From positions 15,139 through 66,465 of the forward strand of contig DHOP01000096.1 in the NCBI GenBank assembly GCA_002407775.1: 51,327 nt of DNA. The letters run 5' to 3'. Source of the DNA: Prevotella sp. UBA5387 (lineage in GTDB: Bacteria; Bacteroidota; Bacteroidia; Bacteroidales; Bacteroidaceae). Shown here in pieces: positions 9,074 to 18,765 of the stretch; the stretch's first letter is position 1, and each line of letters opens with the position of its first letter. The notes beneath the pieces are model-generated. The model made no database searches. It saw nothing but the letters and a program-made list of their open reading frames with translations, and was not told the origin of the DNA. The position numbers were made by a program, and so were the translations under genes.

Positions 9074-10771
9074 TCAATCTTCAATGAGTTTACGGTATCT
9101 AGTCTTCTTTATTTCATCATTTCCTAAACGACGAGCCTTGTTTATTTCGTAGTCTGAATAATCACCCTCAAAATATACAACTTCACCATTGCCCTCATAA
9201 GCTAAAATGTGAGTACAGATGCGATCAAGGAACCATCTATCGTGACTAATCACTACTGCACAACCAGCAAATGTCTCCAAACCTTCCTCCAATGCACGTA
9301 ATGTATTGACATCGATATCGTTGGTAGGCTCATCAAGGAGCAGTACGTTGCCTTCTTGTTTCAATGCTAGGGCTAGTTGTAGACGATTCCTCTCACCTCC
9401 TGAGAGTACCCCGCAAAGTTTGTTTTGGTCAGTTCCTGAGAAATTGAAACGTGAGAGATAAGCCCTTGCGTTTATATCATGTCCTCCTAACCGCAATGTC
9501 TCGTTGCCTTGCGATATCACATCATAAACTGACTTCTTAGGATCGATATCCTTATGTTGCTGATCCACATAAGCTAGTTTCACCGTTTCACCAATCTCAA
9601 AAGTCCCGTTATCTGGTCGTTCCATCTGCATGATTAGACGGAAGAGAGTGGTTTTTCCAGCACCATTAGGACCGATGACACCTACAATTCCGTTGGGAGG
9701 AAGTGAAAAATTTAAATCTTTAAAGAGCACTTTATTCCCATAAGATTTGCTTACACCATGAGCCTCAATAACCTTATTACCCAATCTTGGGCCGTTAGGG
9801 ATATAAATTTCAAGTTTTTCTTCGCGTTCCTTTTGCTCCTCGTTAAGCATCTGATCATAAGAGTTAAGACGCGCTTTTCCCTTTGCTTGGCGTGCCTTTG
9901 GTGCCATACGTACCCAATCTAGCTCACGTTCCAAAGTCTTGCGACGTTTGGATGCCGTTTTTTCTTCTTGGGCCATTCGTGTTGTTTTCTGTTCCAACCA
10001 TGAAGAATAGTTACCCTTCCATGGAATGCCTTCGCCACGATCCAACTCCAATATCCATCCACTCACATCATCAAGGAAGTATCTATCATGCGTCACAGCT
10101 ATCACGGTACCTTCGTATTGCTGTAGATATTGCTCCAACCAATCAATGCTTTCTGCATCAAGATGATTGGTAGGCTCATCAAGCAACAATACATCTGGAC
10201 GTTGTAAGAGCAATCGACATAGCGCAACCCGTCTACGCTCACCACCGGAAAGTTTGTCCACAGGGGAGTCGGCAGAAGGGCAACGAAGGGCATCCATAGC
10301 ACGATCAAGCAATGAATCAATGTTCCAAGCATCGGTGGCATCAATGATATCTTGAACCTCCGACTGTCTTTTCATCAATGCATCCATTTTGTCTGGGTCG
10401 CTATAATATTCCTCTTCGCCAAACTTCCGGTTAATCTCATCGTATTCTTGAAGTGCATCATATACATATTGCACTCCCTCTTGGATGTTCCCTTTAACTG
10501 TCTTTGTCTCATCTAATGGTGGATCTTGTGGAAGATAACCCACACTATAGCCAGGACTCCATACCACGTCGCCCTGAGTCGGTTGCACTAGGCCTGCTAT
10601 TATCTTAAGAAGGGTGGACTTACCAGCACCGTTTAGGCCAATGATTCCTATCTTTGCACCATAGAAGAAGGAGAGGTAAATGTCTTTAAGTATTTGCTTT
10701 TGGTTCTGCGGGATGATTTTAGACACCCCGACCATAGAGAAGATTATCTTCTTGTCGTCTACTGTTGCCAT
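9074..10771 (-). CDS. ettA: ABC-F ATPase, energy-dependent translational throttle protein EttA
   Basis: A soluble protein with two ATP-binding cassettes and no membrane domain, 565 residues, close to E. coli EttA (555). Cassette 1: Walker A GLNGAGKST (45-53), signature LSGGERRRVAL, Walker B LLLDEPTNHLD. Cassette 2: GPNGAGKTT, LSGGERNRLQLAL, LLLDEPTNDID. Between them lies the charged ABC-F linker (KRRKTLERELDWVRMAPKAR). EttA binds the ribosomal E site and gates elongation according to ATP level. The linker block and length fit EttA better than Uup or resistance ABC-F proteins. It appears monocistronic. Confidence 0.93.
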   Translation of the reverse strand: MATVDDKKIIFSMVGVSKIIPQNQKQILKDIYLSFFYGAKIGIIGLNGAGKSTLLKIIAGLVQPTQGDVVWSPGYSVGYLPQDPPLDETKTVKGNIQEGVQYVYDALQEYDEINRKFGEEEYYSDPDKMDALMKRQSEVQDIIDATDAWNIDSLLDRAMDALRCPSADSPVDKLSGGERRRVALCRLLLQRPDVLLLDEPTNHLDAESIDWLEQYLQQYEGTVIAVTHDRYFLDDVSGWILELDRGEGIPWKGNYSSWLEQKTTRMAQEEKTASKRRKTLERELDWVRMAPKARQAKGKARLNSYDQMLNEEQKEREEKLEIYIPNGPRLGNKVIEAHGVSKSYGNKVLFKDLNFSLPPNGIVGVIGPNGAGKTTLFRLIMQMERPDNGTFEIGETVKLAYVDQQHKDIDPKKSVYDVISQGNETLRLGGHDINARAYLSRFNFSGTDQNKLCGVLSGGERNRLQLALALKQEGNVLLLDEPTNDIDVNTLRALEEGLETFAGCAVVISHDRWFLDRICTHILAYEGNGEVVYFEGDYSDYEINKARRLGNDEIKKTRYRKLIED

Positions 10772-10808
10772 AGATGATAATTGTTATTTTAATTTTTTCC
10801 TTTACATG

Positions 10809-10816
10809 CAAATTTA
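10809..10816 (-). promoter_or_regulatory. Probable -7 box of ettA
   Basis: Minus-strand TAAATTTG matches TAnnTTTG, 38 bp before the start codon. No convincing -33 box is visible. Confidence 0.4.
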
Positions 10817-11164
10817 CGACAATAAAGAAAGAAAACCATGATAAACCTCCAATATTTCAAAAACACGGTGTTATATATGCACATCTAGAGGTCATAATTA
10901 TTAAAGACAAAACTCAATGAATAAAAACTTAATACGCCAACATGTATATACTGATCATACCCTCTTGACAGGATGAATTCACTCGATTCTTCATTAAGTC
11001 GTTTTTTTCCTGTGTAATTTTTATGATTAAAAAAATTGTGATCACCAATATCATAACTTGTGAAATGTGAAGTAATTTAAATGATCAACGTTATGATTTT
11101 CAAAGAATTACTTGATAGAAGCATGAAAAGAATTTGATTCTTACCTCAAATCTACCTTAATTTG

Positions 11165-11172
11165 TACCTTTG
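11165..11172 (+). promoter_or_regulatory. Probable -7 box of the MATE exporter gene
   Basis: TACCTTTG matches TAnnTTTG and is followed by GC, as often seen at these promoters. It lies 29 bp before the ATG, so the leader is very short. Confidence 0.45.
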
Positions 11173-11201
11173 CAGGCACATAAAGGAATTACATCTAGGA
11201 G

Positions 11202-12545
11202 ATGACAAAGACGAACGAGTTAGACATGTTGCATGGTCCATTGGTAGGTAAGATTTTGAAATTTGCCATGCCCTTCGCAGCTAGCAGCATTTTACAACAG
11301 CTCTTCATTTCCTTAGACGTAGCAGTAGTTGGTAGGTTTGCAAGTAGTGAGGCGTTAGCAGCTGTTGGTGCTAACACGTTTCTTATCAACTTGATGATAA
11401 ATTTCTTTGTTGGAATCTCTATTGGTGCTAGTGTTGTTATAGCTAATTACATTGGACATCATGACAATCAGCGTATTCGAAAAGCAGTAAATACTACGGC
11501 GGCTCTTTCCTTAATTAGTGGTGTAGTTTTACTATTTGTGGGATTGTTGGTTGCACGTCCGGTATTGGCATTAATGAGCACACCTGCCAATGTCATAGAT
11601 GATGCTGTATTATATCTTCGCATTTACATCTTAGGTGCCCCTTGTTTCATGGTCTACAACTTTGGCGCGTCTATCTTGCGAAGTAAGGGCGACACCAAGC
11701 GTCCACTCTATATTCTACTGATTGCGGGTGTTATCAACACTGTACTCAACTTTGTTCTAGTCATAGGGTTCCACATGAGTGTGGCTGGTGTGGGTATTGC
11801 CACTGATATCGCCAACTTGTTTTGTGCATCAGTTATTGTATGGCTACTTTCCTGTGAGAGCGACCCATTCAGATTGCGTCCACGCCACATCACCATCTAT
11901 AAATCAGAATTAAAGCGCATTTTACAGATTGGATTGCCGGCAGGACTACAGGGCATGGTGTTCTCGCTGAGCAACATTTTCGTTCAGAGTGCTATTAACG
12001 GCTTTGGCTCAGCGGCGGTAGCAGGTTCTTCTGTTGCACAGATGTTTGAAGCCTATTGCTATTTTCTTTTAGGATCGTTTAGTGGGGCAGCCGTAACTTT
12101 TGTGGGTCAGAACTATGGAGCGGGACAAATGGCACGTTGTAAAAGAATCTATTGGATTTGTCTGACGGGGGGAATGGTGGTATGTATCATCGCAAATGCA
12201 TTATTCATGGTGTTTGCCGATGATGTATTGTCTCTGTTTACTACGGATTCTCAAGTCATCTGTTATGCTAAAATACGTATGGAAACAGTTCTTGTTTTTC
12301 AATGGATTGCTGCTATTTATGATGTTACTTCATCGACATTGCGAGGTTTTGGGCACTCATTGGAACCAGCATTATTTACAATTTTTGGTACTTGTGTGCT
12401 CCGATTGTTGTGGGTGTTCTATATATTCCCCATTTTTTCCGGCTATAAACAATTGATGATAGTGTATCCGGCATCGTGGCTACTCACAGACGTTCTGCTT
12501 TCAACATTTTTCCTTTATACTGTCAGGCGCTTGAGTCGCGCCTGA
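11202..12545 (+). CDS. MATE-family multidrug and toxin efflux transporter
   Basis: A 447-residue polytopic protein with about 12 predicted membrane helices. The opening block, LHGPLVGKILKFAMPFAASS followed by ILQQLFISLDVAVVGRF, is characteristic of NorM/DinF-like MATE proteins, as is the second-half repeat QIGLPAGLQGMVFSLSNIFV and the GQNYGAG motif. Members export cationic drugs or metabolites in exchange for Na+ or H+. The start is fixed by the promoter just upstream and an AGGAG touching the ATG. The natural substrate is unknown. Confidence 0.93.
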   Translation: MTKTNELDMLHGPLVGKILKFAMPFAASSILQQLFISLDVAVVGRFASSEALAAVGANTFLINLMINFFVGISIGASVVIANYIGHHDNQRIRKAVNTTAALSLISGVVLLFVGLLVARPVLALMSTPANVIDDAVLYLRIYILGAPCFMVYNFGASILRSKGDTKRPLYILLIAGVINTVLNFVLVIGFHMSVAGVGIATDIANLFCASVIVWLLSCESDPFRLRPRHITIYKSELKRILQIGLPAGLQGMVFSLSNIFVQSAINGFGSAAVAGSSVAQMFEAYCYFLLGSFSGAAVTFVGQNYGAGQMARCKRIYWICLTGGMVVCIIANALFMVFADDVLSLFTTDSQVICYAKIRMETVLVFQWIAAIYDVTSSTLRGFGHSLEPALFTIFGTCVLRLLWVFYIFPIFSGYKQLMIVYPASWLLTDVLLSTFFLYTVRRLSRA

Positions 12546-12565
12546 AAAGTCATTTCCGTTGGTAG

Positions 12566-13120
12566 TTAATTGATACGTTTCCCGTTAGTATCAATGTAGA
12601 AATTTTCCTTTCCCAATGTTACTTCCATCGTTCCATTACTTATTGGCCCGATTTCATCATAAATCGGTTTAACAGTTTCCTGTCCCTTCTTGTTCACTAG
12701 CCCATATTTGCCATTGAGATTAACCTCACAAAGTTCGGGATAGTGTTCACTGTAATTGGATGCTACTTCATCGTATTTTACGGGACAAATAACGTTACCT
12801 TTTACATCAACTACTCCATATTTCTTACCGTCGCTTACTATAGCATAACCACCTCGGAAATTATCCACTTCCTTGAAACCACTGGTACGTCGCAACTTAT
12901 CAGCTTGTTTCACATAGTCAATGTCTCCGTTAGAATAATATACCTCTGGTTCTTCATTTGGTCTAAAAGCCAAATAAGCGCTAACAGCTGCAATGATTAG
13001 TACAAAGATAACCACCAATGTCGTGATGGTACGGCGTCTATGAGTACGATCAGCAAGTTCGTTGGCAGCAAGTTCTGCCTCCAGTTCAAGACGTTTTTCT
13101 TCTTGGGATTTCTGTTCCAT
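12566..13120 (-). CDS. Membrane-anchored WG-repeat protein
   Basis: A 184-residue protein. Residues 1-30 are charged and probably cytoplasmic (EEKRLELEAELAANELADRT), residues about 31-51 form one membrane helix (LVVIFVLIIAAVSAYLAF), and the rest lies outside the inner membrane. The exported part contains about two and a half WG-type repeats of the form G-K-K-Y-G-V-V-D-V-K-G-N-V-I-C-P-V-K-Y-D and N-G-K-Y-G-L-V-N-K-K-G, in which the namesake Trp is Tyr or Phe. Such repeats form beta-rich interaction surfaces with no known catalysis. The partner is unknown. The gene is convergent with the MATE gene, 20 bp apart. Confidence 0.8.
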   Translation of the reverse strand: MEQKSQEEKRLELEAELAANELADRTHRRRTITTLVVIFVLIIAAVSAYLAFRPNEEPEVYYSNGDIDYVKQADKLRRTSGFKEVDNFRGGYAIVSDGKKYGVVDVKGNVICPVKYDEVASNYSEHYPELCEVNLNGKYGLVNKKGQETVKPIYDEIGPISNGTMEVTLGKENFYIDTNGKRIN

Positions 13121-13169
13121 TTTAGTCGTTTTTGAATATTAAAGTTGATATATTATTGATAATTTATAT

Positions 13170-13207
13170 AATTTGGCTCAACCATTTTCAATTGGTTGAG
13201 CCAAATT
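13170..13207. terminator. Terminator of the GH106-GH2 pair
   Basis: Perfect 14-bp inverted repeat: aatttggctcaacc (13170-13183) and ggttgagccaaatt (13194-13207), with a 10-nt loop. It sits 12 bp past the GH2 stop codon in the minus direction. Confidence 0.85.
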
Positions 13208-13218
13208 GTGATATTTTT

Positions 13219-15606
13219 CTACAGAGTTTGTAAAACTATTTTATCAGTTCTGCCATCTTTGTCATTGACTTTCAGAGTTACTTTTCCAGCCTTTTTACCT
13301 GCTCGCAAGATGACCAAGGCAGAACCATTGTATAGGCTTCGTTCGTTAGACACATGAAGCTCGCCTGAGCTTATATTACCATTGTCAACAGCTACAATTT
13401 TTGCATCGCCTTCCACTGAGAATTGAAGTTTTTGCTGGGCAGTGTAAGCTCTACGGTTCTTGTTGTCCAAAGCAATGACGCGGATGTGTTGCAGATCCTT
13501 TCCATCTGCTTTCCAAGTAATTGCGTCTGCTGATAGCCGCAATTTTTTCACATCACTTGAAGTTTCAATTCGATGAGAGGCCACACGCTTACCGTCTTTA
13601 TATGCTATAGCCTCAAGATAACCTGGCTGATACACTATGCCGTCAAAAAGAATTTGATTGCGTGTCTTTGGGTCAGTACTATTATCTTTTTCTGCTATTT
13701 TTTTGCCATTTTCGACCAACTCAACTTTGTCGGCATTAGTGAACACCTTGAGAGAAAGCTCTTCACCTGGCTCACGATTCCAATGGTCACTCATGCCGTC
13801 ATTTGAAAAGACCATACCATTCCACTCGGATTTTTCGGCTTTTGAGTCAATGATTCCTATATGACACACAGGTTCTTCTGGCTTGAACATTGATCGCAAA
13901 AGATAAGCCATTGGCTTAGGTTGTAACGAGATATCAAAGACTCCATCAGCAAAGCCTTTGTTCGGCCATCCTCTACTCTCTCCGAGATAGTCGATCATTC
14001 CCCAATAGGCAAGGCCTACTACCTTGTTCAAATCCATCGCAAAGAAGTTAGGCCCCATATTGGATAGGTTGGCCTCACTTTGGTAAAATGTCATCCAAGG
14101 AAATTTCTTCCCATCGCCAGGAAAGTACATATAACGATAATTATAAGCCTGGATATCAGTGACTTTGGCCAAGTCGCATGGGAGTGAATCTGTTTCGAGG
14201 TTGCGCCCACGAGGGTGCATGGCAACGGTAACTTTACGTGTATTGTCGTATCTCAACAAGACTTCCTTGAGCATTTTGTAAGGTGTCACTCCCCAATCGT
14301 TGAATGGTAGGTTAGGGTAGGTCTGCAACTCGTTACCCAAACTCCATATTGCCACTGAGGGATGGCTTCGGTCACGTTTGATCCATTCTGGCAATTGGGT
14401 TGGCCATTGCTCCATCCAAGGACGACGACCACCTGTATACTGTTGTAGCCATTTGTCATAAAGTTCGTCTACAACAATGATTCCAAGTGAGTCACAAAGG
14501 TCTAGAAAGCTTTCTGAATATGGATTATGGCTTGTGCGAACATGGTTGAACCCAAAATCCTTAAGCATCTCTAATCGTTTTTCCATGGCACGAGGGTAGG
14601 CAGCTGCACCGAGTGCGCCAAGTGTATGATGATTGGCGATACCTTTAAGTAATAGCTTCTTGCCGTTGAGTTTGAATCCGAAGGATGGACCTATCTCAAT
14701 CGTCCTTATGCCAAATTTGCTGCTTGTCTCGTCTATTTGCTTATTATTGTCATCGAAGAGATATGCTTTTGCCGTGTAGAGATAAGGATTGTCTATGTCC
14801 CATAGATTGGGACTTGACATAGTTATGGCCTCCCACTTTAACTCATTGGTTTTCATTCTACGTTCAAAAGGAATAGATTGTTTTTTGGAATACACCATCT
14901 TTCCTTGAGCATCCAAAATGTCCAACTGCAGCGTTACATTGTTATTTCTGGTGTAATTGGCTACTTCGACTTGAACATTCACCTCACGATTATCTTTCGT
15001 GGTGATGTAGAGCGGGTGGCGAACAAAGTATTGTTGCTCATCTGTTGTGATTATTTTAACATCACGAAATAACCCTCCGCCTGTGTACCATCGTGAATCG
15101 GTAGGATTTCCGGTAGAAGCCCGCACAGCAACTACATTTTCTTGGCCATAGCGAAGTTTATTGCTCAGGTCAACATCGAATCCCACATATCCATAATCAG
15201 TGCTACCAACTAGTTCCCCATTGAGGTAAACTTCGCCGACATACATGAGGCCTTCAAAGTCTATGAGTACTCTGCGCCCTTTCAAATCTTGGTCTGGGGT
15301 GAATGTCTTGACATACCATCCTTCTCCCATCTCCTTGAAAGCACGAGCAGAAAGCCTGCTTTTGAAGTTAGAAGCACCATCACTGTTATTTTCTTTCTCA
15401 TCATTGGCTGGTGCCACCCATGGCTGTTCGATTTGAAAATCGTGTGGCAAATCGACCGTTCGCCAGTTCGTTGTGACGATGGCTTGAGGGTCTACTGGTC
15501 CCAAGTGGAACTTCCATCCAAAGTCCCAATCCTCTATTGTACGCTGGGCAGTAGCAGTCAATGCTAATGCAAATAGCCCGAGCACAGCTGTTAGTTTCTT
15601 GTTCAT
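13219..15606 (-). CDS. Secreted glycoside hydrolase family 2 enzyme (beta-galactosidase-like)
   Basis: A 795-residue exo-glycosidase with a signal peptide (cleaved near TATAQ). Domain order: sugar-binding jelly roll (about 25-200, with the VDLPHDF block), immunoglobulin-like domain (about 200-300), TIM barrel (about 305-590) and C-terminal beta domains. The barrel has VRTSHNPYSESFLDLCDSLG, the acid/base in WSLGNELQ (E426) and a probable nucleophile in FYQSEANLS (E511). The usual substrate classes are beta-galactosides, beta-glucuronides or beta-mannosides; the motifs seen do not decide among them. It lies 60 bp after the GH106 gene on the same strand, so the pair probably works on one side chain, and a pectic one is likeliest given GH106. 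Confidence 0.88.
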   Translation of the reverse strand: MNKKLTAVLGLFALALTATAQRTIEDWDFGWKFHLGPVDPQAIVTTNWRTVDLPHDFQIEQPWVAPANDEKENNSDGASNFKSRLSARAFKEMGEGWYVKTFTPDQDLKGRRVLIDFEGLMYVGEVYLNGELVGSTDYGYVGFDVDLSNKLRYGQENVVAVRASTGNPTDSRWYTGGGLFRDVKIITTDEQQYFVRHPLYITTKDNREVNVQVEVANYTRNNNVTLQLDILDAQGKMVYSKKQSIPFERRMKTNELKWEAITMSSPNLWDIDNPYLYTAKAYLFDDNNKQIDETSSKFGIRTIEIGPSFGFKLNGKKLLLKGIANHHTLGALGAAAYPRAMEKRLEMLKDFGFNHVRTSHNPYSESFLDLCDSLGIIVVDELYDKWLQQYTGGRRPWMEQWPTQLPEWIKRDRSHPSVAIWSLGNELQTYPNLPFNDWGVTPYKMLKEVLLRYDNTRKVTVAMHPRGRNLETDSLPCDLAKVTDIQAYNYRYMYFPGDGKKFPWMTFYQSEANLSNMGPNFFAMDLNKVVGLAYWGMIDYLGESRGWPNKGFADGVFDISLQPKPMAYLLRSMFKPEEPVCHIGIIDSKAEKSEWNGMVFSNDGMSDHWNREPGEELSLKVFTNADKVELVENGKKIAEKDNSTDPKTRNQILFDGIVYQPGYLEAIAYKDGKRVASHRIETSSDVKKLRLSADAITWKADGKDLQHIRVIALDNKNRRAYTAQQKLQFSVEGDAKIVAVDNGNISSGELHVSNERSLYNGSALVILRAGKKAGKVTLKVNDKDGRTDKIVLQTL

Positions 15607-15666
15607 TTTGGTTGTTTTTAGTGTTCTAATATTTATCCGTATGTTTGTTATATTTCGAGTTTCAAT

Positions 15667-18246
15667 TTACTGAACCTTATAAATGGTTACTTGTGAATTT
15701 AGCCCAGAGGGCATTGGGGTCCAGTTAGCATACCAGGATTTCTCATAATTGATGTTGACCACATTGATGTCTTCCATCTTTCGCCACGGCAAGCCTTCTC
15801 GGTCTAGCTGACTGATGCGATTTGCAGGTAGGTTGGTTACTTCGATGCGAATAGTATTTTTACCTGGTGTGAAAACGTTGGAGAATTGAAGCTCAAAAGG
15901 TATGGACCAGGCACATCCGACAAAAGTGTCATTTATATATACACGAGCACTCTCTCGCACATCGCCCAAATTGATAATCCAGTCGTTACCGTTTTTTATA
16001 TCCTGCTTGGTTAGATTCAATTGACACTCGTATATGCCTGTTCCCATCAGTGTTTTAGTAGTATCGTTAAGCGTCTCCCATGTTTTTAGGCTATCCATTT
16101 GAATTGTCTTGGGATATGCAGGGGTGGCTTCTACAAACTTTAATGTCCAACGACCATCTAGTGCCTTTGCCTTATTGTCATAGTGTTTTGTTTTACGATT
16201 GGGGAGAATTTCTCCATTTGATGTTTTACACAAGCCATTCTCTGTTGTCAGATTGCCATCGTCCGAAAAGGTTTCCAAAATCATGCTTTCGCCCGATTTC
16301 AGATTAATGTATAGTTTATTATCCATTATTTGGGCGGCATAACGGTTTCCATTCAAGGGGTCATACCACATTGCGGACTTATAAGGAACGGCAAGCTGCA
16401 CGCATTCAGACATATCCTGTTTTGTTAGATTAGCTATAAAATAATGGTATCCCTTTTCATTTGAACGACGAATGAGCTTAAGTCCAAGGCGAGTTTTCAT
16501 TTCTTCGCTCTTTGCAACTACGGTTAAGGCACTTGAGTCTGTGCCTATAATGATGGTAGCTCCCTGTGCCTTGAGTCTGTTGATATGCTGCTTTACCTCG
16601 TCTGTTAGGATGTTGCTGTTGTTTGGAAATATCAAAGCCTTATAGCGTGCGCCACCCGAAGTTTGTAGCATACCATCAACAAATTTGGTCTTTAGCAAGT
16701 ATTTCTCGCTAATATAGTCGCAGTCATAGCCTTCAGCATCAATCTTGTCAATGGCTTGAGCGAATTCGGGTGCGAGTTGTCCCATTGTGTGAATGGCAAA
16801 TTGCATGAGTCTTTTGCCTTTGGACTGCATGTTCCAGATATCTCGAACTGGGACATAAACTAAAAAATCATTGTCGGGTTGTCCCCATTGAAGAAAACTT
16901 TGGCAGCGCGTGATATAGTCCATAAGGAATGGAGCGTCATGCCAAATAGAATTGGTTGGACTCATATCCACTGATGCATAGAATCTCCATCCTGGCCATG
17001 CATCATCTTTTGGGGAATAACATGCACCATGAAAAAACATGTGGTTTACCCCCCCACAGAACATCAAGTCCAAATCGGGCTTCATCTGAGAGAGGGAAGT
17101 GCGGAAGTGCTCTGTTAGCCATGTGAATGTCTCGCTGGATGTATAGGTCTTACCACTGATGTGAGCAGCCGAAGAAGCCCATTTATACATTGAGAAGTCG
17201 GAGTCGTTTTTGCGCGTCATTCCAGAGTCTGTGCGCAATCCCTTAATGTGGAAATCTGTCAGGCCAAACCCCTCGATTTCTGGAATATCGACAGCGGAAT
17301 AGCAATCAATGAGGTTAGCAGGAGAGCCATGGGCCTGATTGCGTGTGATTGCTCCATGACTATGCGCCCAGTCTGTCCAAGTCTGTGTAAAGTTATCCAA
17401 TAACATATCGCCTAATGTTTCGCGATAGTCAGCAACCACTTTGCGATCTCCATCGACCAATTTGTCAAAGTTTTCTTCCAACGAATACCCTCTTCTCTTC
17501 TGGAACTCCGGGAACAAATTCGTGGTGTAGTCAGCGGCACTTACTTCGTAACTATCATTGAAGAAGGTATGAGGGTAGGGGGTACCTGTCCGCTCAAATG
17601 CATCTTCTATATGCTTTAGGTAGTTTTCAACAGCTGTTTTGTTGAAATGATCTATGACCAAACCCGCTCCACCAGGAGCTGGTCTCTTCACTATCATTGC
17701 CCCCAAGCGTTGCCATAGTGTGATGACACGATAATTTTTCTTATCTAATGGAAAATAGTAACGACTAACAAAACGTGTCTTATCGTCTTTATCGACACCG
17801 GGAGTTTTCAAGAGTTTCCTATATTCCTTCTTGTTTATGGTATCGTTTTCGATCACCATACGCGAACAGCTTTCCTCCAGAGGAACCCATGGCCCGCCAA
17901 AAGGCCAACCTGTACCCGTGGTCATGTCAACCTCGATGCCAAGTCGTTTCCCCTCGTCCTCTGTAAAGCGCAACATTTCCATCCACTTGTCAGACAAATA
18001 TTCAATGTTGTTTGCTTCATTGTTTTTGACGCCATAAATTGGAGTGATTTCTATAGCACCAACTCCATGTTTGGCAAATTGTTCTAGATTCCAACTTAAA
18101 TTGGGCTTATCTACGGCAGATCCTGGCCACCACCACCGTATCCCAGGCTTGGCTTCGTTTTTGACCACTGGCCATTGTTGGGCTTTGATAGGTAAGATTC
18201 CAGAGCTTGTCAATAGAGTCAGGAGGAAGATAATAGTTTTTTTCAT
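15667..18246 (-). CDS. Secreted GH106-type alpha-L-rhamnosidase
   Basis: An 859-residue protein with a signal peptide (about 1-22, ending PIKAQQ). Its N-terminal region has the GH106 hallmarks: GIRWWWPGSAVDKPNLSWNL, a GAIEITPIYGV strand, and the GTGWPFGGPWVPLE block after DMTT. The C-terminal part (about 730-859) looks like a jelly-roll carbohydrate-binding domain of the GH2 sugar-binding type. GH106 enzymes cleave alpha-linked L-rhamnose, including in rhamnogalacturonan. The GH2 gene follows in the same direction. The exact linkage is not predictable here, and the protein is shorter than the best-studied members of roughly 1100 residues. Confidence 0.85.
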   Translation of the reverse strand: MKKTIIFLLTLLTSSGILPIKAQQWPVVKNEAKPGIRWWWPGSAVDKPNLSWNLEQFAKHGVGAIEITPIYGVKNNEANNIEYLSDKWMEMLRFTEDEGKRLGIEVDMTTGTGWPFGGPWVPLEESCSRMVIENDTINKKEYRKLLKTPGVDKDDKTRFVSRYYFPLDKKNYRVITLWQRLGAMIVKRPAPGGAGLVIDHFNKTAVENYLKHIEDAFERTGTPYPHTFFNDSYEVSAADYTTNLFPEFQKRRGYSLEENFDKLVDGDRKVVADYRETLGDMLLDNFTQTWTDWAHSHGAITRNQAHGSPANLIDCYSAVDIPEIEGFGLTDFHIKGLRTDSGMTRKNDSDFSMYKWASSAAHISGKTYTSSETFTWLTEHFRTSLSQMKPDLDLMFCGGVNHMFFHGACYSPKDDAWPGWRFYASVDMSPTNSIWHDAPFLMDYITRCQSFLQWGQPDNDFLVYVPVRDIWNMQSKGKRLMQFAIHTMGQLAPEFAQAIDKIDAEGYDCDYISEKYLLKTKFVDGMLQTSGGARYKALIFPNNSNILTDEVKQHINRLKAQGATIIIGTDSSALTVVAKSEEMKTRLGLKLIRRSNEKGYHYFIANLTKQDMSECVQLAVPYKSAMWYDPLNGNRYAAQIMDNKLYINLKSGESMILETFSDDGNLTTENGLCKTSNGEILPNRKTKHYDNKAKALDGRWTLKFVEATPAYPKTIQMDSLKTWETLNDTTKTLMGTGIYECQLNLTKQDIKNGNDWIINLGDVRESARVYINDTFVGCAWSIPFELQFSNVFTPGKNTIRIEVTNLPANRISQLDREGLPWRKMEDINVVNINYEKSWYANWTPMPSGLNSQVTIYKVQ

Positions 18247-18294
18247 TTGTTTATTCCTTGATTGTTTTTAAGTTCGTTTATGTCGACATTTCAA

Positions 18295-18765
18295 TTATTC
18301 ATGGTGGTAAGGCTCTCCTTTGATAATAGTACATGCCCGATAAAGCTGTTCAGTTGCTATCAGTCGAACCATTTGATGGCTAAATGTCAATTTTGATAGC
18401 GAAAGCTTTTCATTTGACCTTTTATACACTTCTGAAGAGAATCCGTATGGACCGCCTATTACAAACACCAACCGCCGAACTGAGTTTCCCTTTCCTTGCA
18501 ACCATGTAGCCAACTCCACGCTACGCAGTTCTCGTCCATGTTCGTCCCACAACACAACATAGTCAGATGGTTGTAATAGCTTCAACAGAGCCTCGCCTTC
18601 TTTTTCCTTCTGCTGGTTCTCGGTGATATTCTTAGTATTCCTCAATTCAGGTATTACTTTAATCTCAAACGGCATATAGTGTCCGATGCGTTCAGCATAG
18701 TCCGTAATTCCAGCCAGGAAGTGCTTGTTCTGCGTCTTCCCGATAAAGACAAGCACAGTTTTCAT
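18295..18765 (-). CDS. rlmH: 23S rRNA (pseudouridine-1915-N3)-methyltransferase RlmH
   Basis: A 156-residue SPOUT methyltransferase of normal length. The AdoMet knot region reads LVFVIGGPYGFSSEVY, and the protein ends in the conserved QLYRACTIIKGEPYHHE tail. It methylates pseudouridine 1915 in helix 69 of 23S rRNA on assembled 70S ribosomes. The start overlaps the end of the DUF4491 gene by 4 nt, so the two are translationally coupled. Confidence 0.96.
   Translation of the reverse strand: MKTVLVFIGKTQNKHFLAGITDYAERIGHYMPFEIKVIPELRNTKNITENQQKEKEGEALLKLLQPSDYVVLWDEHGRELRSVELATWLQGKGNSVRRLVFVIGGPYGFSSEVYKRSNEKLSLSKLTFSHQMVRLIATEQLYRACTIIKGEPYHHE

Larger units (their letters stand above)
10772..11201. 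other. Divergent intergenic region between ettA and the MATE exporter gene
   Basis: 430 bp of AT-rich DNA between divergently transcribed genes. It contains a probable ettA -7 box (10809-10816) and the MATE -7 box (11165-11172). No ORF of note, tRNA or strong hairpin was seen. Confidence 0.5.

Noticed and set aside
9074..10771. Antibiotic resistance ABC-F protein instead of EttA.
   Set aside because: Length, linker length and the signature and Walker motifs match EttA, and there is no sign of acquisition.
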